Positions 1 to 11,440 of a DNA stretch of 64,000 nucleotides are shown here, piece after piece. A program made the translations under genes and the position numbers. Below the pieces are notes generated by a model that had not been told where the DNA came from, searched no databases, and saw only the letters and a program-made list of their open reading frames with translations. Position 1 is the stretch's first letter. The number at the start of each line of letters is the position of its first letter. This DNA comes from Endomychus coccineus (lineage: Eukaryota; Arthropoda; Insecta; Coleoptera; Endomychidae), in the NCBI GenBank assembly GCA_958510875.1, contig OY294068.1:80347978-80411977 (forward strand), in the 5' to 3' direction.

Positions 1-800
1 GTATATCTCTGAAAGTAAGATTGTTGTTTATAAATAATAAGTAATATTAACCAGTTTTGGAGGTTGAGCATAGAATTGCAGAACATAAAACAAATCGTAA
101 GATACAACATAGAATCATTAATTTTAAATATAGAACTTTCAACATTCCAACAAAAATATTGTGTTTAATTCCATAGAATATATAAAAAGAACATTTTCAA
201 TTCTAACCAAATTAAAATCAAATCAAAACAAATAAATAAAAATAAAGCCGGCCGGAAATTTAAAATCAAAATTAGAATTCAAACATTATTAATCATCATC
301 AATTAATTTATAATCATTGAGATTATAAAAACTCAGTAAAGAGTTAGTTAATAATATATATGAATTTGTTGGCAAACATCGTTTATTTATAAATACGATG
401 CATCGAGTTTTCAGAATTTTCCAGGTAAACGGAGTTATTGCACTTTGTTTGATTAAAATCCAATTTTAGCAATCAACTTACCCACACTCGTTTTAATAAT
501 TCGTTACAAATGGAAAATTCGAGAATCGAAATATTCGAGTTCAAACTTCGACCCTAGTTTATAATAGCCGCTCGGAGCTAAAATATCGAAAAAAAAATTC
601 CTACACCATAGCCGACGTCAGTTGGAGACCTCATAATGCGTTTTTATAAGACAAAAAAAAGATTATGGCATGAAGCACAGAGTTTGCCCCAAAAATAATA
701 TCAACATTGTTCTTAGATGGTCGATTTGCATAATAATAGCCACCTAAGAAGAATTATATATGAAATTTCCTGACCAAAAGTTTACCCGGTATCTATACGA
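1..800. other. No gene seen
   Basis: AT-rich sequence with no long open frame on either strand and no repeat that I could match elsewhere in the window. Confidence 0.5.
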
Positions 801-806
801 TCGCTC

Positions 807-1265
807 TCAGGATCTCCTGCAGGAGCTCAACTCCTCCCACTTTAATCTGTGAATCTCCCCACATTTAGAAGTCCTTGCGTTTCTCGGTAATCCAACTCCT
901 CTGCAGGAGTCGTCGAATTTGGGCAACGGCTGATCGAGAGGAATCTTAGAGACTTCCTCTCTGAACGCGCTTCTGGGCAGCCCAGACTGGGTAATGTGCA
1001 CCTCAGGATATCCACCTCCGACGTTCAAAATCGTTAGAACACCCCACACGGAGCTGTCCATCCCCTGTTAGGTGTCTTGGGTAGTTTCTGTTTCTGACTC
1101 CCCCGGTGGGGTATCCTGCGGCCTTTTCGGCCTCTTCTTTGCTGAAGCTGTACTTCCTTCCGGGGTTGGCTCAGGTTTCACTTGCTTTCGCATCTTCCCG
1201 AGCCTTCCCTTTCCGGGTTTCTTAGGCCCTACCCCAGGTTCCCCTGTTTTAGGCAGGTTCACCAC
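807..1265 (-). pseudogene. Degraded LINE ORF1-like (gag-like) fragment
   Basis: On the minus strand one frame runs from 1265 to 807, broken by a single in-frame TAA at 1070-1068. The part before the stop is rich in Lys, Pro, Thr and Glu. The part after it contains a Gly-Tyr-Pro-Glu stretch followed by Thr-Gln. ORF1 proteins of Jockey/R1-type LINEs often have a basic low-complexity head and a similar Gly-Tyr-Pro segment; that resemblance is recalled from the family, not computed. The block is clearly richer in GC than its surroundings, which fits an inserted element. It has no RNA-binding zinc knuckle and no adjoining endonuclease or RT, so it is at best a remnant. A chance frame in a GC-rich patch cannot be excluded. 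Confidence 0.35.
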
Positions 1266-1269
1266 ATGA

Positions 1270-3730
1270 TGTGAGCTACACCGTAAGTGTGAACGTAAAA
1301 TCTTTAATATCTTTGGGCGTCAAATGTAAGCTACGCAATTTCCACCTTCCGTTGATCCTAAATTAATCAAAAAGATGAATTTACCCAAGTTACTGATATT
1401 TCCCAAACTAGCTCAAATTTGTGGTTGTTCGGCCCTTTTCGTTAACAATGATGATACTTGCCCTATTACTTTTTAAACAACAAACCCTGGGCGCCACCAC
1501 GAGTTTAAAAGAAGAATTTCAGGCTGTTATAAATAAAGAAATAAGCATCATTGAATTGGTAGTAAGTAAAAAGGAAAAGAAGCAAAGCATATAAAAACAA
1601 TAACAAATATATTCAAATATTGATGAACAATAGAAAAATCGTCTTACAAACTCGCATGCCCTTTCGGGGCACCGATATAAAATTTAAACAATAGTAAATG
1701 AAGATAATCAATCTACTTTGACTCAGCGATTACGACCAGCATCTAATTCATCATGGTAATGAAAGTTGCATCAGAGATATTAAAATTACTCCCCTGTGTC
1801 TCTCCTGTGATCCTGATGGTGGCTCGGCGAGGTCTGTAGTAGTGTATTGGATCTAATATCCTCCTATCGAAAAAGAAAGAAAATACACGAGTAGGATGTG
1901 TCCACAAGAGGAGTGAAATTTAATATTTGCAATGGCTCAGTATTGACGCTGTGAATAGCTGAGTTAAGCTAGAAAAATGTTGATGGGTGAAGCCAAGATA
2001 AATTATGATTACAATTACAAATTAGATTAATATGTGACAATTATCCAGAATTTACTACAATTATAACGAAATGAATTTAAACAAGGTTAGAAAAATGAAT
2101 TAAGTTTGAAAATCAGATATGAGTTATGGTTCAGTGATTCCTAGAACCACGTGGGTGGATTTCGTATTATTAGGCCTCTTTATTACGATTACGGGATAGT
2201 TCAACAAGTCCCACGTTAACTCTATAATCGAAGGTATTGGAAACAAGGCTCGTGGAATTATAGATATGGAGTGGTTAGTTCTAGCACACTCTCTATATGT
2301 TTCGTACCTTTTCGATTTGGATAACGCTATGTTGTTCGTATTACGAGAAGTTCAAAGGCATTTCAAGACCTACTACTAGGATTTGCCGAACACTCCAACA
2401 ATTATATATATTTTTTGATGGGGAATACTCAGTGTCTGATCTCCAGGGAGAATATTGTATATAGTGTAACCAAGTATCTAATGAAATAAGCCTCGAAACA
2501 CTCAAGGTTCTTGAGATATGCAACAAAAACTTTTTCCCAATCGTCCATCATTCACTGACCGTTTTAACCACCCTACGAGTTACAACTGCTACGGTTGTGG
2601 GGTCATTTTCGACTCACCTTCGAAATAAAATGCAATACGAGAGGTTGAGCTCTTAAGCTGCATTTTCGATTCACTGGGACATACATGTAAGTGTCAACTC
2701 AAATTTGAACTTTATATCGAACAAAAAATCATTTTTCTTAACTTGAGAGTTACTTTTTTCATATCTATACTATTCCCAATTCACTAGTTGGTACTTAGGA
2801 ACTTGACCCCCTCTGAAACCAAATCCTGAATACGTGCACTTATATGGAGAGGTCAACAGAAGAATTAATTTTTTTTTGGAATTTTGATCGATTTGACTTG
2901 GTTTTCCCTAAAATATTGAATATTATCAATGCAAGTACAACCAAATAGCACCATCTAGCAGAAAATTTGCTCTTATCTTACATTTAGGATATACATATTT
3001 GGAAAATGTTGAAGGTATCTACATATTTACTCAATATTCTCACTAAATTAATAAAAATATAATAATTAAATACTACCTATTTCGTATTCATAAATGCAGT
3101 GATTTCAGTGCCTAACTGAATTTCTGACCAAAATCTTTTTTAACTCCAATCATTTTTATTCGACTGAGGACTTTCGATTGCAATGTAAACATATAGGTAT
3201 TCATCCTGAAATGGAAAAGAGGATATGAGAGAGATGAAACCTAAGCCGCTTTGGAGAATGAATTAGTCCGGCTCGGCCTAGAATCGACGTCTGGGTTCAG
3301 AGGTAAGGATAGTTAGTATCTTAAGGCAAACTATTTTTTAGAAAGGGAAGTAAAATAATTATTATAGTTTATTCTGATAATTATTATAGTAAAGTAGTTA
3401 TAGTACACAGTAATTACAGTATATAGAATAAACTTACATATCCCATGAAGGTTTAGACCTTGTTTATAGGTAGATATGAACATTTCCATGTAGTGAAAGA
3501 ATATATCGAACTATACTTACCATACAGTTATAGGACAATTCATCTATATTGTTATAACTAATTTAGGTTTAGTACAAATTTGAAGAAAAAAAAAATTTGT
3601 GACATAAATGTACAATATATCTTAAAATAAAATAATTAAAGTAATGTATCTTCGCATTCTTAATATTTGTCTATTTATAGATATACGAATTCTTTATATC
3701 AATAAAATCATGTACCTTACCTAAGTCTTG
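1270..3730. other. No gene seen
   Basis: AT-rich with scattered stops in all frames. A moderately GC-rich patch at about 1780-1860 and a string reading tgggcgccacca near 1489-1500 recall LTR-element flanks, but I found no matching terminal repeat or coding frame. Confidence 0.4.
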
Positions 3731-3739
3731 ATGTTTTTA

Positions 3740-4470
3740 TTAAATATTGCTTGATTTTATTTTCATAATGTCTAAGTGATTTCAAATCTTTTATTTCAGA
3801 TGATGAGGAATTATATATTTTTGGTGCAAGAAACACGTGATCTTTGACCAAACGTTTTGTTCATTTTGGGGATGATGAAGGAATTAGCTTTCCCTCTAGT
3901 GTCATGTGAATGATAGATTTGTAAAACTTTATCTGTATTTTGGAAGCAGTATGTGGTTAATGCTAGATAAAATAATTGTCTAGTATCTGGAATTTCAGTA
4001 TCTTCGTATAGAGATTCCGTGCTGTATATGAATGGTTTATTGCATATTATTTTCAGGATCCATTTTTAGTAACGTTAATACTATCCAAATAGTGGTTTGT
4101 TATACCTCCCCAAGTAAGAATTCTATAGTTCAGAATGGACTGTATTAGGGCAAAATATATGGTTTTAATTGATTTTGATCACAAAACGTTTTCAAATATT
4201 TTAATTTTGGAAAACATCTCATTCTTGTTACCAGATTTTTTGCATGTTTATCCTATCGTAGATGACTATCTATGTAATCTCAAGATATCTAATGTTACTT
4301 GCCTTTTGTATCGTCATTATTTTGTCATTTAACATTTCGTATTTTGGTAATTGACTTGTATGAATTGAAAAGGGAACAAACTTCGTTTTATCGACATTTA
4401 TTAAAAGTAATCTACTATAGATATTAATATTTTGTAACGAAGCTTACATTTTGAAATATCATTTATTTTA
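3740..4470 (-). pseudogene. LINE fragment, RT C-terminal part
   Basis: Minus-strand reading, across several frame breaks, gives pieces that line up with the C-terminal end of the LINE at 14.6-16.7 kb. Near 4450-4340 there is a Leu-Leu-x-Val-Asn-x-x-Lys-Thr stretch, which follows the RT active-site motif in these elements. Near 4135-4050 there is a Leu-Thr-Trp-Gly-Gly-Ile segment typical of the thumb region, and near 3850-3740 a Val-Phe-Leu-Ala-Pro-Lys-Ile-Tyr-Asn segment that aligns with the conserved C-terminus. The catalytic part and everything 5' are missing, so this is a 5'-truncated, decayed copy. Probably CR1/Jockey group; the clade is not fixed. Confidence 0.55.
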
Positions 4471-4639
4471 GATCAGGCAGTAAATACGGATATTACATGC
4501 AAACTTAATTTGAACAGTTCCTTATTTCAATAGATATGCGTGAGTTCCGAATGTATATTCCGTGATTGTCACTTTTCTAAATCTCCGTAATTTCGAATAA
4601 ATGTAATTATTCAAATAGATGAATCGAAATCATGCCCGT

Positions 4640-6285
4640 TTAAAAATTGCATTCATTCCGATAAAATATGTTGCAAAAACAGGGGCCTGGCAAGTTAAGA
4701 CACCAAACTTTGAACAGCATTATGTATAAAAAGGGCGAACAACCAAAAAAACTCCGATAACACTTGATTACTCCGCCGAGAGGAACTACCAAGACATCAT
4801 GTGCGCGAATTTTAGATTTAAAAAGTAGCGTCACTTGTATACATTGTCGGGGCACAAAATAAGAAATTGGTGGAGCAGACCTGTCCAGAACCCAGAACCT
4901 CGGGAAACATATAAAAGCCATGACAGACAAAAGATCTCTCTCTTGTGTTTTTGAATTTTGATCAGTACAGTAGCTTTCTTGTGTTTTTGAATTTCAATCA
5001 GTATCAGTGCTCTCTGGTGATTTCGATTTTCAATCCGTACCGTTAAAGTGTGATTATCATATTGGAATCAAAGTGAAATAATTATTATCCGAGTTTGAGT
5101 CAGATTTAAAACTGTGAATTACAATACTTTTCCGTGCAAGTGAATTGTTTCAGAAGGTAAATGATAGCAAATAAGTTTATATTTTTGAGCATTACGATAT
5201 ATTGATTTCCGTAATTTATGATTGTTATTGTAATTGGTGAACGTTTGTACGATACCTGAGTTCCGTAGCATTCAGTAATTTGAATTGTAATAATTGAGTT
5301 TATCCCGTTATAGGTCAGACCGCGCACGATTTGAATTCGCGCGCGAATTGAAATATTCCAGTAATTGTATAGTGCGTACAGAGTGTGTATGTTTGAACGG
5401 CAGGGGCGTCTTTGATATATTTGTGCACGCCGTGCTGATACCGGAAGTCTAAATATATCATAGACGACCAAACCGCCAACAGTTTGTGCACGCCGTGCTG
5501 ATACCGGAAGTACAAGCTGGGGGTGGTTGTGTGATTGAGAATCGTAATAATTCCCTTAATACTATGAGAAGTCCTCGGCCGTGGATATAGGAGTTATTGC
5601 AGATAAGATAATTAGAGTTTGTGCACGCCGTGCTGATACCGGAAGTATAAACCCTAATTGTTTAGATTCTGAATCTGCCAAGTGTATGAAATCTAACACT
5701 GTCATACAATTACCGGGTACTCCGTGGATAGCTAATACCAGGGTGGGTGTTATAATAGAATAAACTCAATTAGAGTAATTAACCGAAAATACCGTAAAAT
5801 TTGATATCGTACAATCGGAAAACTAGTGCAAAACAATATTTTCCAAACCAACCGAATTTATAACAGAATATATCGTAGTGTGATTTGAACATTTCATTTA
5901 TTAGTGTTGCTATCTAAAATTTACCGAATACCGCTCATTACGCTAGGAACTGTTTGATTCGTACTTTTCCGCAAATTGATCATTCTGAATCATTTGTCAA
6001 CCGATTCCGTACCGCTGAATTGAATTTGAACACCGAACACATCGTAAAGTAGATATGATGAAAGAGTTTTCATTTACCGTTTGAGCTTCATTACATTTTC
6101 CGTCTGGGTGAAATCTTTGTAAATAATACCGTTCAATTGCATTTATATTGATTATTCTGAAAGTGTACTTGTTATATTTATTATATATTTTAATATTTGG
6201 AAATCCCCGTTTTATTGAATTATTTCTGCTCCATCTTCAAACGAGCTAAGTTATAACCAGGTATCAATTGTAATTAAAGCCTACA
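4640..6285. repeat. Dispersed repeat, copy 1 (possible long solo LTR)
   Basis: This stretch matches 22393-24425 in order and on the same strand. Shared landmarks are gcgcgaattttagat (about 4803), gcacaaaataag with an atttggtgg nearby (about 4852), a TATA-like acatataaaag (about 4909), and the shared end agctaagttataacca followed by caattgtaattaaa (about 6243-6280). It has no coding capacity. The TATA-like box and fixed ends would fit an LTR about 1.6 kb long, and a primer-site-like TGGCGCCCGA lies about 150 bp beyond the end. Other explanations are a non-autonomous element or a decayed 5' UTR of a larger element. Confidence 0.6.
5421..5646. repeat. Three identical 28-bp motifs
   Basis: The same 28 bases occur at 5421-5448, 5484-5511 and 5619-5646 without a mismatch. 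Each holds the near-palindrome GCACGCCGTGC and ends in ACCGGAAGT, which matches the known ETS-family binding consensus. The spacing between copies (63 and 135 bp) is unequal, so this is not a simple tandem array. Copy 2 of the repeat has diverged equivalents at about 23035, 23098 and 23245. A regulatory role is inference. Confidence 0.75.
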
Positions 6286-6289
6286 ATTT

Positions 6290-6600
6290 CGATACTGTTT
6301 TCTGCCCATTGGACTCTGGTTATACTTCACTGTAGCTACCCTAGGGACAAGGCTATCTATAGATAACATAGTGACAAGCCTTGTGGTGAAGACCCTAGCA
6401 GAAGTCTTCAAAAAGGAGTTAACCTTTAGAAAATCTGGCGCCCGAGGATTTGAAATAAGCACTTTACCGAAAAGTCACAAGGTACACGTTATAATTTCAA
6501 TAAGATCATTCTAGACACAGGTTTCAAGCTCTATCCAGTTTATTACTCTATAGATAACAATTTGTTTTCTATTTTATAAATAGCTATGGAACAATTTGTG
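6290..6600. other. Flank of repeat copy 1 with primer-site-like string
   Basis: No gene. The string TGGCGCCCGA at about 6436-6445 resembles a retroelement primer-binding site, and a weaker counterpart (tctgccccgaagat) follows copy 2 at about 24452. No gag-like frame follows. Confidence 0.3.
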
Positions 6601-6622
6601 TGCAAGACCCCTGAATCCATAG

Positions 6623-7090
6623 TTATAGTGTGTAGAGCAAGATTTCGTGATTGACAGTATCGAAGGCTTCAGCGAAGTTCCACAAGATAGATAGACAGGC
6701 CTGGTCGGTATCTAGATTTTTATATATTTCTGATGTTAAATAAGCTGTAGCAACCTGAGCCGATTTCCCTGCTTGAAATCCATACTGTGATTTGGTAATT
6801 CTTTCTTTGATAACCCTTTCAAAATTTTTTGATAAGCTCGATAGTATCGAAATTGATCGATAATTTGTAGCATCACATTGGTTACCTGATTTGAATATTG
6901 GAATCACTAAAGCAATTTTTAAACTGTTTGGAAACGTTCCTGTTTCTAAGCTTTTGTTTACCAAATATGTAATAGGCTTTATGATGTTTTGTGCTTCATT
7001 TTTTAATGTTCTTGACTGAATTTTATCAATACCAGGAGAAACTTCTGACTTGAGAGTTTTTATAATTCTCAATACTTAGCCTTTAGTTTT
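6623..7090 (-). pseudogene. LINE reverse transcriptase, N-terminal half
   Basis: A 149-residue frame contains the LINE RT signatures in order: Lys-x-x-x-Ser-Pro-Gly-Ile-Asp-Lys, then Ile-Pro-Ile-Phe-Lys-Ser-Gly, then Asn-Tyr-Arg-Ser-Ile-Ser-Ile-Leu, then Tyr-Gly-Phe-Gln-Ala-Gly-Lys-Ser, ending in an Ala-Phe-Asp-Thr-Val-Asn-His block (motif A). The fingers and part of the palm are thus present. The YxDD motif, thumb and C-terminus are absent. The region just upstream is continuous with the endonuclease remnant. Clearly an RT; the exact clade is an inference. Confidence 0.85.
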
Positions 7091-7099
7091 ACTATTTAG

Positions 7100-8480
7100 A
7101 TAAATGGTATTATCTATTTTGTTTATGTTTTTTTATAGTTAGTTTGGGGAATTTGAGCTGTCAGTTTTTCAGCTATTGTTGTGAAAAATGTATTGAAGTA
7201 TTATTCACTTATGTTCCTTTCATCCATTTTTACTTCATTTTCATTTATTACGTCAATGCTATTTTTGTATTCTTCATTTCCTTTCGGATTTCTTATGCGT
7301 TTCCGTAATAAATTTGAGTTCTCTATATGTATCATACTTTTAAGATAATTAGCTTTGGTTTCCTTTATCAATGAATCTTATTCATTCCTATCATTATTAT
7401 ATTCTGTCTTAAGCTTTGAGAGTTTAATGGATCATGTTTGAGTTATTTAAATATATTATTTTTGATATTTACAGACTTTATCAACCCTTTCGTTATCCAG
7501 GGCGATCGTGGCATATTCGCTTTTTTAATTTTTATTGTCTTTGTATGTTTTTCTATAGTATTGTTCAGTTTATTCATGAATAAATATGTGGCTTCATGCA
7601 CATCTGATGCTAAATACATTTCCGTCCACGATTCATTTAAGATATCATCATTTAGATCTTTATAGTTTACATATATTTCAAATATTGGTTAATTTTGTTT
7701 CAAATATTTTGAATTGCTTATGTCAGTTATCTGATATTGTAGCATTATTGGAAGTGATCATTTTTTTTTTGATCAAGTATAGCTGGGAGAATCTTTTCAA
7801 TTGGCTCGTTACTCTTTAAGTATATTTGATCTATAAATGATTTTGATTTTGGACTCTAGTTATATCATTCATTAGAGCAATATAACCATGATCTTAAAGT
7901 ACGCTCAAGTATTCTTTTGCATGTTCCCTAAGTTCCAAGTCCTTATAGATGTCTATATTAATATCTCCTACGATAATATTTGTTGAAAATTCCACTGACG
8001 CGTTCATTTTTAAAAATTTTTTCAATTCAAAAATGAAAGTATGTTCTTTTATTGATGGTGGTTTGTGAATCGCTGATATGTTTATTGTGTTGTTAAGGTA
8101 GCTTACATCGATACTTTTTGCTTTTATTTCTCAAATGAATTTTATACTGTATTCGTGATTAATATTATTTTTAATGTAAACTACTGTACCATCAGCTTTA
8201 TTTATATTACCTTCATTATAGATTGTATTGTATCTGGGTATATCAAGCAAACTTATGCATCTATTTTCCAGCACTCTGTAAGGACAATACAATGGAAAGA
8301 ATGCTCCAAATCTTCAAGTAATATTCGCCTATATTGCGGCTTAGGCCGCTAATATTTGTATGGATTAATTGAAAATTTACAATCTTTTTATTATTTACGA
8401 ATGCATTTCTAATCTGGATATTGTTTTTCAGAATTTGTATGTCAGGATATGTTAAGTTTCTTATGTACGAGTCCATGCCC
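7100..8480 (-). pseudogene. LINE endonuclease (APE-like), decayed
   Basis: Minus-strand reading starts near 8380 with an Asn-x-Gln-Leu-Ile-His-Thr-Asn-Ile-Ser-Gly-Leu-Ser stretch, typical of the first beta strand of LINE endonucleases. Near 7965-7940 it has an Ile-Val-Gly-Asp-Ile-Asn-Ile-Asp segment that corresponds to the catalytic GD(F/I)N motif. An Asp-His near the C-terminal end (about 7760) may be the SDH motif but is poorly preserved. Several stops separate these parts. It would have nicked target DNA for target-primed reverse transcription; this copy cannot. Confidence 0.65.
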
Positions 8481-8821
8481 TATAATAGACTCAGTAAAAG
8501 TATGAAGAGACAAAATGAACAGTTAACAGTTTACTAGTCTAGAAAGAAGGACAGTATTGTACCTAGCACGTGTATTGGAACAAAATGACGTTTAAATATA
8601 ATACAATACTTTCTAGTTTTAGTTGATTTATCCTGAGGGTTTTCTTTGCTATTACAATAGCTTGATGCCGAATTGCTGCGTAAATTTTTCTTTTGTGAAG
8701 TCTCGTCCTGAATCGAATCGGATATCTCTTTGCTATTGATTACTAACTTTTCTTCGGTTGTATCAAGGTTTATTGGATTTCTAGATGATTTGGACGGGGT
8801 GTGTGAAGCACTGGTGGGTTT

Positions 8822-9416
8822 TTAAGGTAGTTGGATAGGATATATGTTCTCTACTTCTTCTTCCCGGAAATTTTCTGCTATATATGTCTCCCCTTGTGAG
8901 TATAATTTGTTTTTGTAGATGTATGCCTTCGGATCCTCTGTTTTGGCCAATTTTAGCTGATTTCTCAAGACTTTGTCATGCCGCTGTTCTTTTATTAAGG
9001 TCATTGTTCATGTAGATGTGTGTGCCCTTTAATTTAGGTGCTAATTAGAGTATAGAAATTTTTCTCAGAAATGAAACGAATTGAACTATTACTGCTTTCG
9101 TATGACCTTTGGCAATAGCATAGATATTAATTATTTTATTTATATTGATTTCTACTCCCAAATTGTTTTTGAACAGTTCACCTACTCTAGTATATTTTCC
9201 GTGTTATAATTATTTGTTTCGATCCCAAAAATGATTACGAAAATTTTTCATATTTTTCCTTTCCAGATGTTCTAGCTTTATGTTCATTGATTGTTCCTGG
9301 GTTTCAAACTTTTGCTTCATGTTTTAAATTTTAATTACCAAGTTTTTTTCAATATTTGTCAAGTTTCGTTTGAATTTTTTAATTTCTTTCCTAATTTGTC
9401 TGATTCCGTCCATAAT
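8822..9416 (-). pseudogene. LINE ORF1 protein remnant
   Basis: The first codons near 9416 (Met-Asp-Gly-Ile-Arg) open a charged coiled-coil-like stretch rich in Lys, Glu and Asn. It is followed after stops by a Val-Ile-Val-Gln-Phe-Val-Ser segment and a Thr-His-Ile-Tyr-Met-Asn-Asn-Asp-Leu segment, both typical of the RNA-binding part of LINE ORF1 proteins. The last piece (9004-8822) is the C-terminal 60 residues. Two or more stops and frame breaks are present. Its place just 5' of the endonuclease supports the call. Confidence 0.55.
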
Positions 9417-9454
9417 TTAAGTAGCAGTGTTATCCGACATAATAGATAGATGCG

Positions 9455-9850
9455 CTAATTTTCTAGGATGGAATTGAATAAAAAGATGATAAATGATAGC
9501 AAGATTTTAATGGGGGGAATATAGACACACAGGTACATTCATTTTTATCTTTATTTTGAATTTGAAGTAATTAACCACAGATTTGAAAACAACTGAAAGC
9601 AAAATTTTAGAAGAATTATATCGCGTCATCGAAGTGATCTATTTCAAGCGGTATTTCTACTTGATGCTAGAGGTCGCAAGGCAATTGAAAGAATAATAAA
9701 TAATTTTCTTAATCTGTGATGACCGTACGGGATAATGCGATACCTTCTAAATAAGTATCGATACACAATATATCGAAAGTTCAAGTATCAATGCAAAATA
9801 TCGTGTATCGGTAGTTAGTTTCAGGTACTTAGGAGAGATGATTTTCAGTG
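9455..9850. other. No gene seen
   Basis: AT-rich sequence between the LINE and the FLYWCH-type remnant; no repeat match found. Confidence 0.4.
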
Positions 9851-9859
9851 CTTTTAGTA

Positions 9860-10303
9860 TGGCGGTTTCCACAAGCAAAAAAAATGTATTGATTTCTGAA
9901 AATTATACTTTCCCTAAAGAGGAATATTCAAAGAATGAAGAAGAAGTGTTTTGAGGTGTATCCAAAAAGATGTGGAATGTAGAGTCAAAGTGTTTACAAT
10001 TGGTTCTGTATTAATCATATTAGGAAGTGCACAATCACGAGGCTAGTGAAAAGCATATAATAATTATAAAAGCGGTTATCAATTTAATCAATTTGGGTAA
10101 GAGAAAGGCAGTAGATGATATATCAGGAAGACCTGCTAATTTTATTCGACGAGTGTTTGCAACCACTTATCCAGAAGCAGTCAAAACAAAACGAGCTCAA
10201 TAATATTAGGAGAAATATTTACAACTATCGTAGACAGATGCTGACAAGTCCACTACCTACAAACACTCAGGAGGTACATAAGATAGTGAATACATTTCTC
10301 TGA
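9860..10303 (+). pseudogene. FLYWCH-type zinc-finger remnant
   Basis: Plus-strand frames read in sequence give a FLYWCH-like pattern: Asn-Tyr-Thr-Phe, then a Cys pair separated by seven residues near 9956-9985, then Val-His-Asn-His near 10027-10038. A linker follows with Arg-Lys-Ala-Val-Asp-Asp-Ile near 10092-10115. The 62-residue frame at 10115-10303 contains Ile-Arg-Arg-Asn-Ile-Tyr and Leu-Pro-Thr-Asn-Thr-Gln-Glu-Val-His. In insects this combination is known from FLYWCH proteins linked to Mutator-like transposons and related gene families. At least two frame breaks are present, one at the position expected for the conserved Trp. It lies downstream of the hexosaminidase stop, on the opposite strand. 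A cellular FLYWCH exon is possible but less likely given the breaks. Confidence 0.5.
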
Positions 10304-11429
10304 ATAGTAAAGGTGAAACTTTTATATTTATAAAATTTGATTGTATTCTCATATAATTCAGTTTATACTATCCCTAACTAAATTATATCATATTACATTC
10401 CACAGTGGTTCCTCATATTATTTTATTCTCATACGAGACCAATCTACATTAAATTTTTTTTTTATATATGGATGGTACATTCTCATATTGCATTTTTTGC
10501 AATTCATTGAAAATGAATACTATAGTTCAATATTATATTGTTTATTGTTAGACAGAAGCATTAATAGATGAATACGTGCATAAATATTTTTTATTTGCTA
10601 AAATCCGTGTTTCGTAAAAATTAAAATATTATGACAACCATGTGAGGCACCTATTTGTGGATTTTGAAAAATATTAATTCAAGAATACACCAACAAACAT
10701 TCTAAAGTTGGGAAATGGCCAAAGCATACGTTTGGATTAACATTTTTGAAACCTGAGGAGGTTCAAAATTGTTTTGCTTTTTGATTTAATGTCATACAAG
10801 TCCGAACTGCGATTTGTTCGCAGATTATTTATTGGAAACTTGACGTCTGAATTTCTTCCCAACGCCACCGTGTCATTGGTCTTTTTTTCTCCCTGTGACT
10901 ACTCTTTAGATTAATTTCAATGTCCACGAAATTTGATAATTGATATGGAATATAACTTACTACCAGAATGCGGAGATTACCAGACTTTTCGTACCCCTAC
11001 GCAATCAATCAATTCCGTATTTCAGGAATTAGGAGCATGTCAATATAATTATATTTTCAAAGATTTTCTTCTTTTTAGGAAAGTGTGAATTGATAAGTGA
11101 CCACCTTCCAAGTTGACAACTATATCATATACATACTTTGTTTCACAATATAATTAATCAGAGTAGATATTTATTATCAAAAAAGCAAATTACAAAGTTA
11201 CCAAAACATTTAATACATTTTATAAATATCTATCAACAATATATTTTGATAATATAAAAATAGGAAGTGGAAACTTGAGTAAGAACCAAACGTTGAAAGA
11301 TAATCTATTCATTTACTAACTTGACAGAGAAATTATAGATAGATAGAGACAATCTGCTTATATTGGATATTTTTCTTGTGAGAAATCAGAATGCTAGTCG
11401 CTCTCGACGTTTGTTTTGTTTGTAAATAA
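10304..11429. other. No gene seen
   Basis: AT-rich intergenic sequence downstream of the hexosaminidase gene. No coding frame or repeat recognised. Confidence 0.45.
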
Positions 11430-11435
11430 TTTATT
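11430..11435 (-). promoter_or_regulatory. Poly(A) signal of the hexosaminidase gene
   Basis: AATAAA on the minus strand begins 5 nt after the TAG stop at 11443-11441. It is the nearest canonical signal, so the 3' UTR may be very short. A later signal cannot be excluded. Confidence 0.55.
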
Positions 11436-11440
11436 CAAAA

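Larger units (their letters stand above)
6600..9450 (-). mobile_element. LINE (CR1/Jockey-group), decayed, 3'-truncated
   Basis: Read on the minus strand, the order is ORF1 (about 9416-8822), an apurinic-like endonuclease (about 8480-7100) and the N-terminal half of reverse transcriptase (7090-6623). This is the usual order of APE-type LINEs. All three parts carry stops and frame breaks. RT stops before the YxDD catalytic motif, so the copy lacks its 3' half. The RT part resembles the LINE at 14.6-16.7 kb, so they are probably one family. Ends and target duplication were not found. Confidence 0.75.

Noticed and set aside
1072..1269. 65-codon plus-strand frame with a hydrophobic look
   Set aside because: It is the antisense of the Lys/Pro-rich ORF1-like frame on the minus strand; no domain.
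5421..5646. Possible CRISPR-like array (three identical 28-bp units)
   Set aside because: Unequal spacers, only three units, eukaryotic repeat context and a homologous diverged copy at 23 kb.
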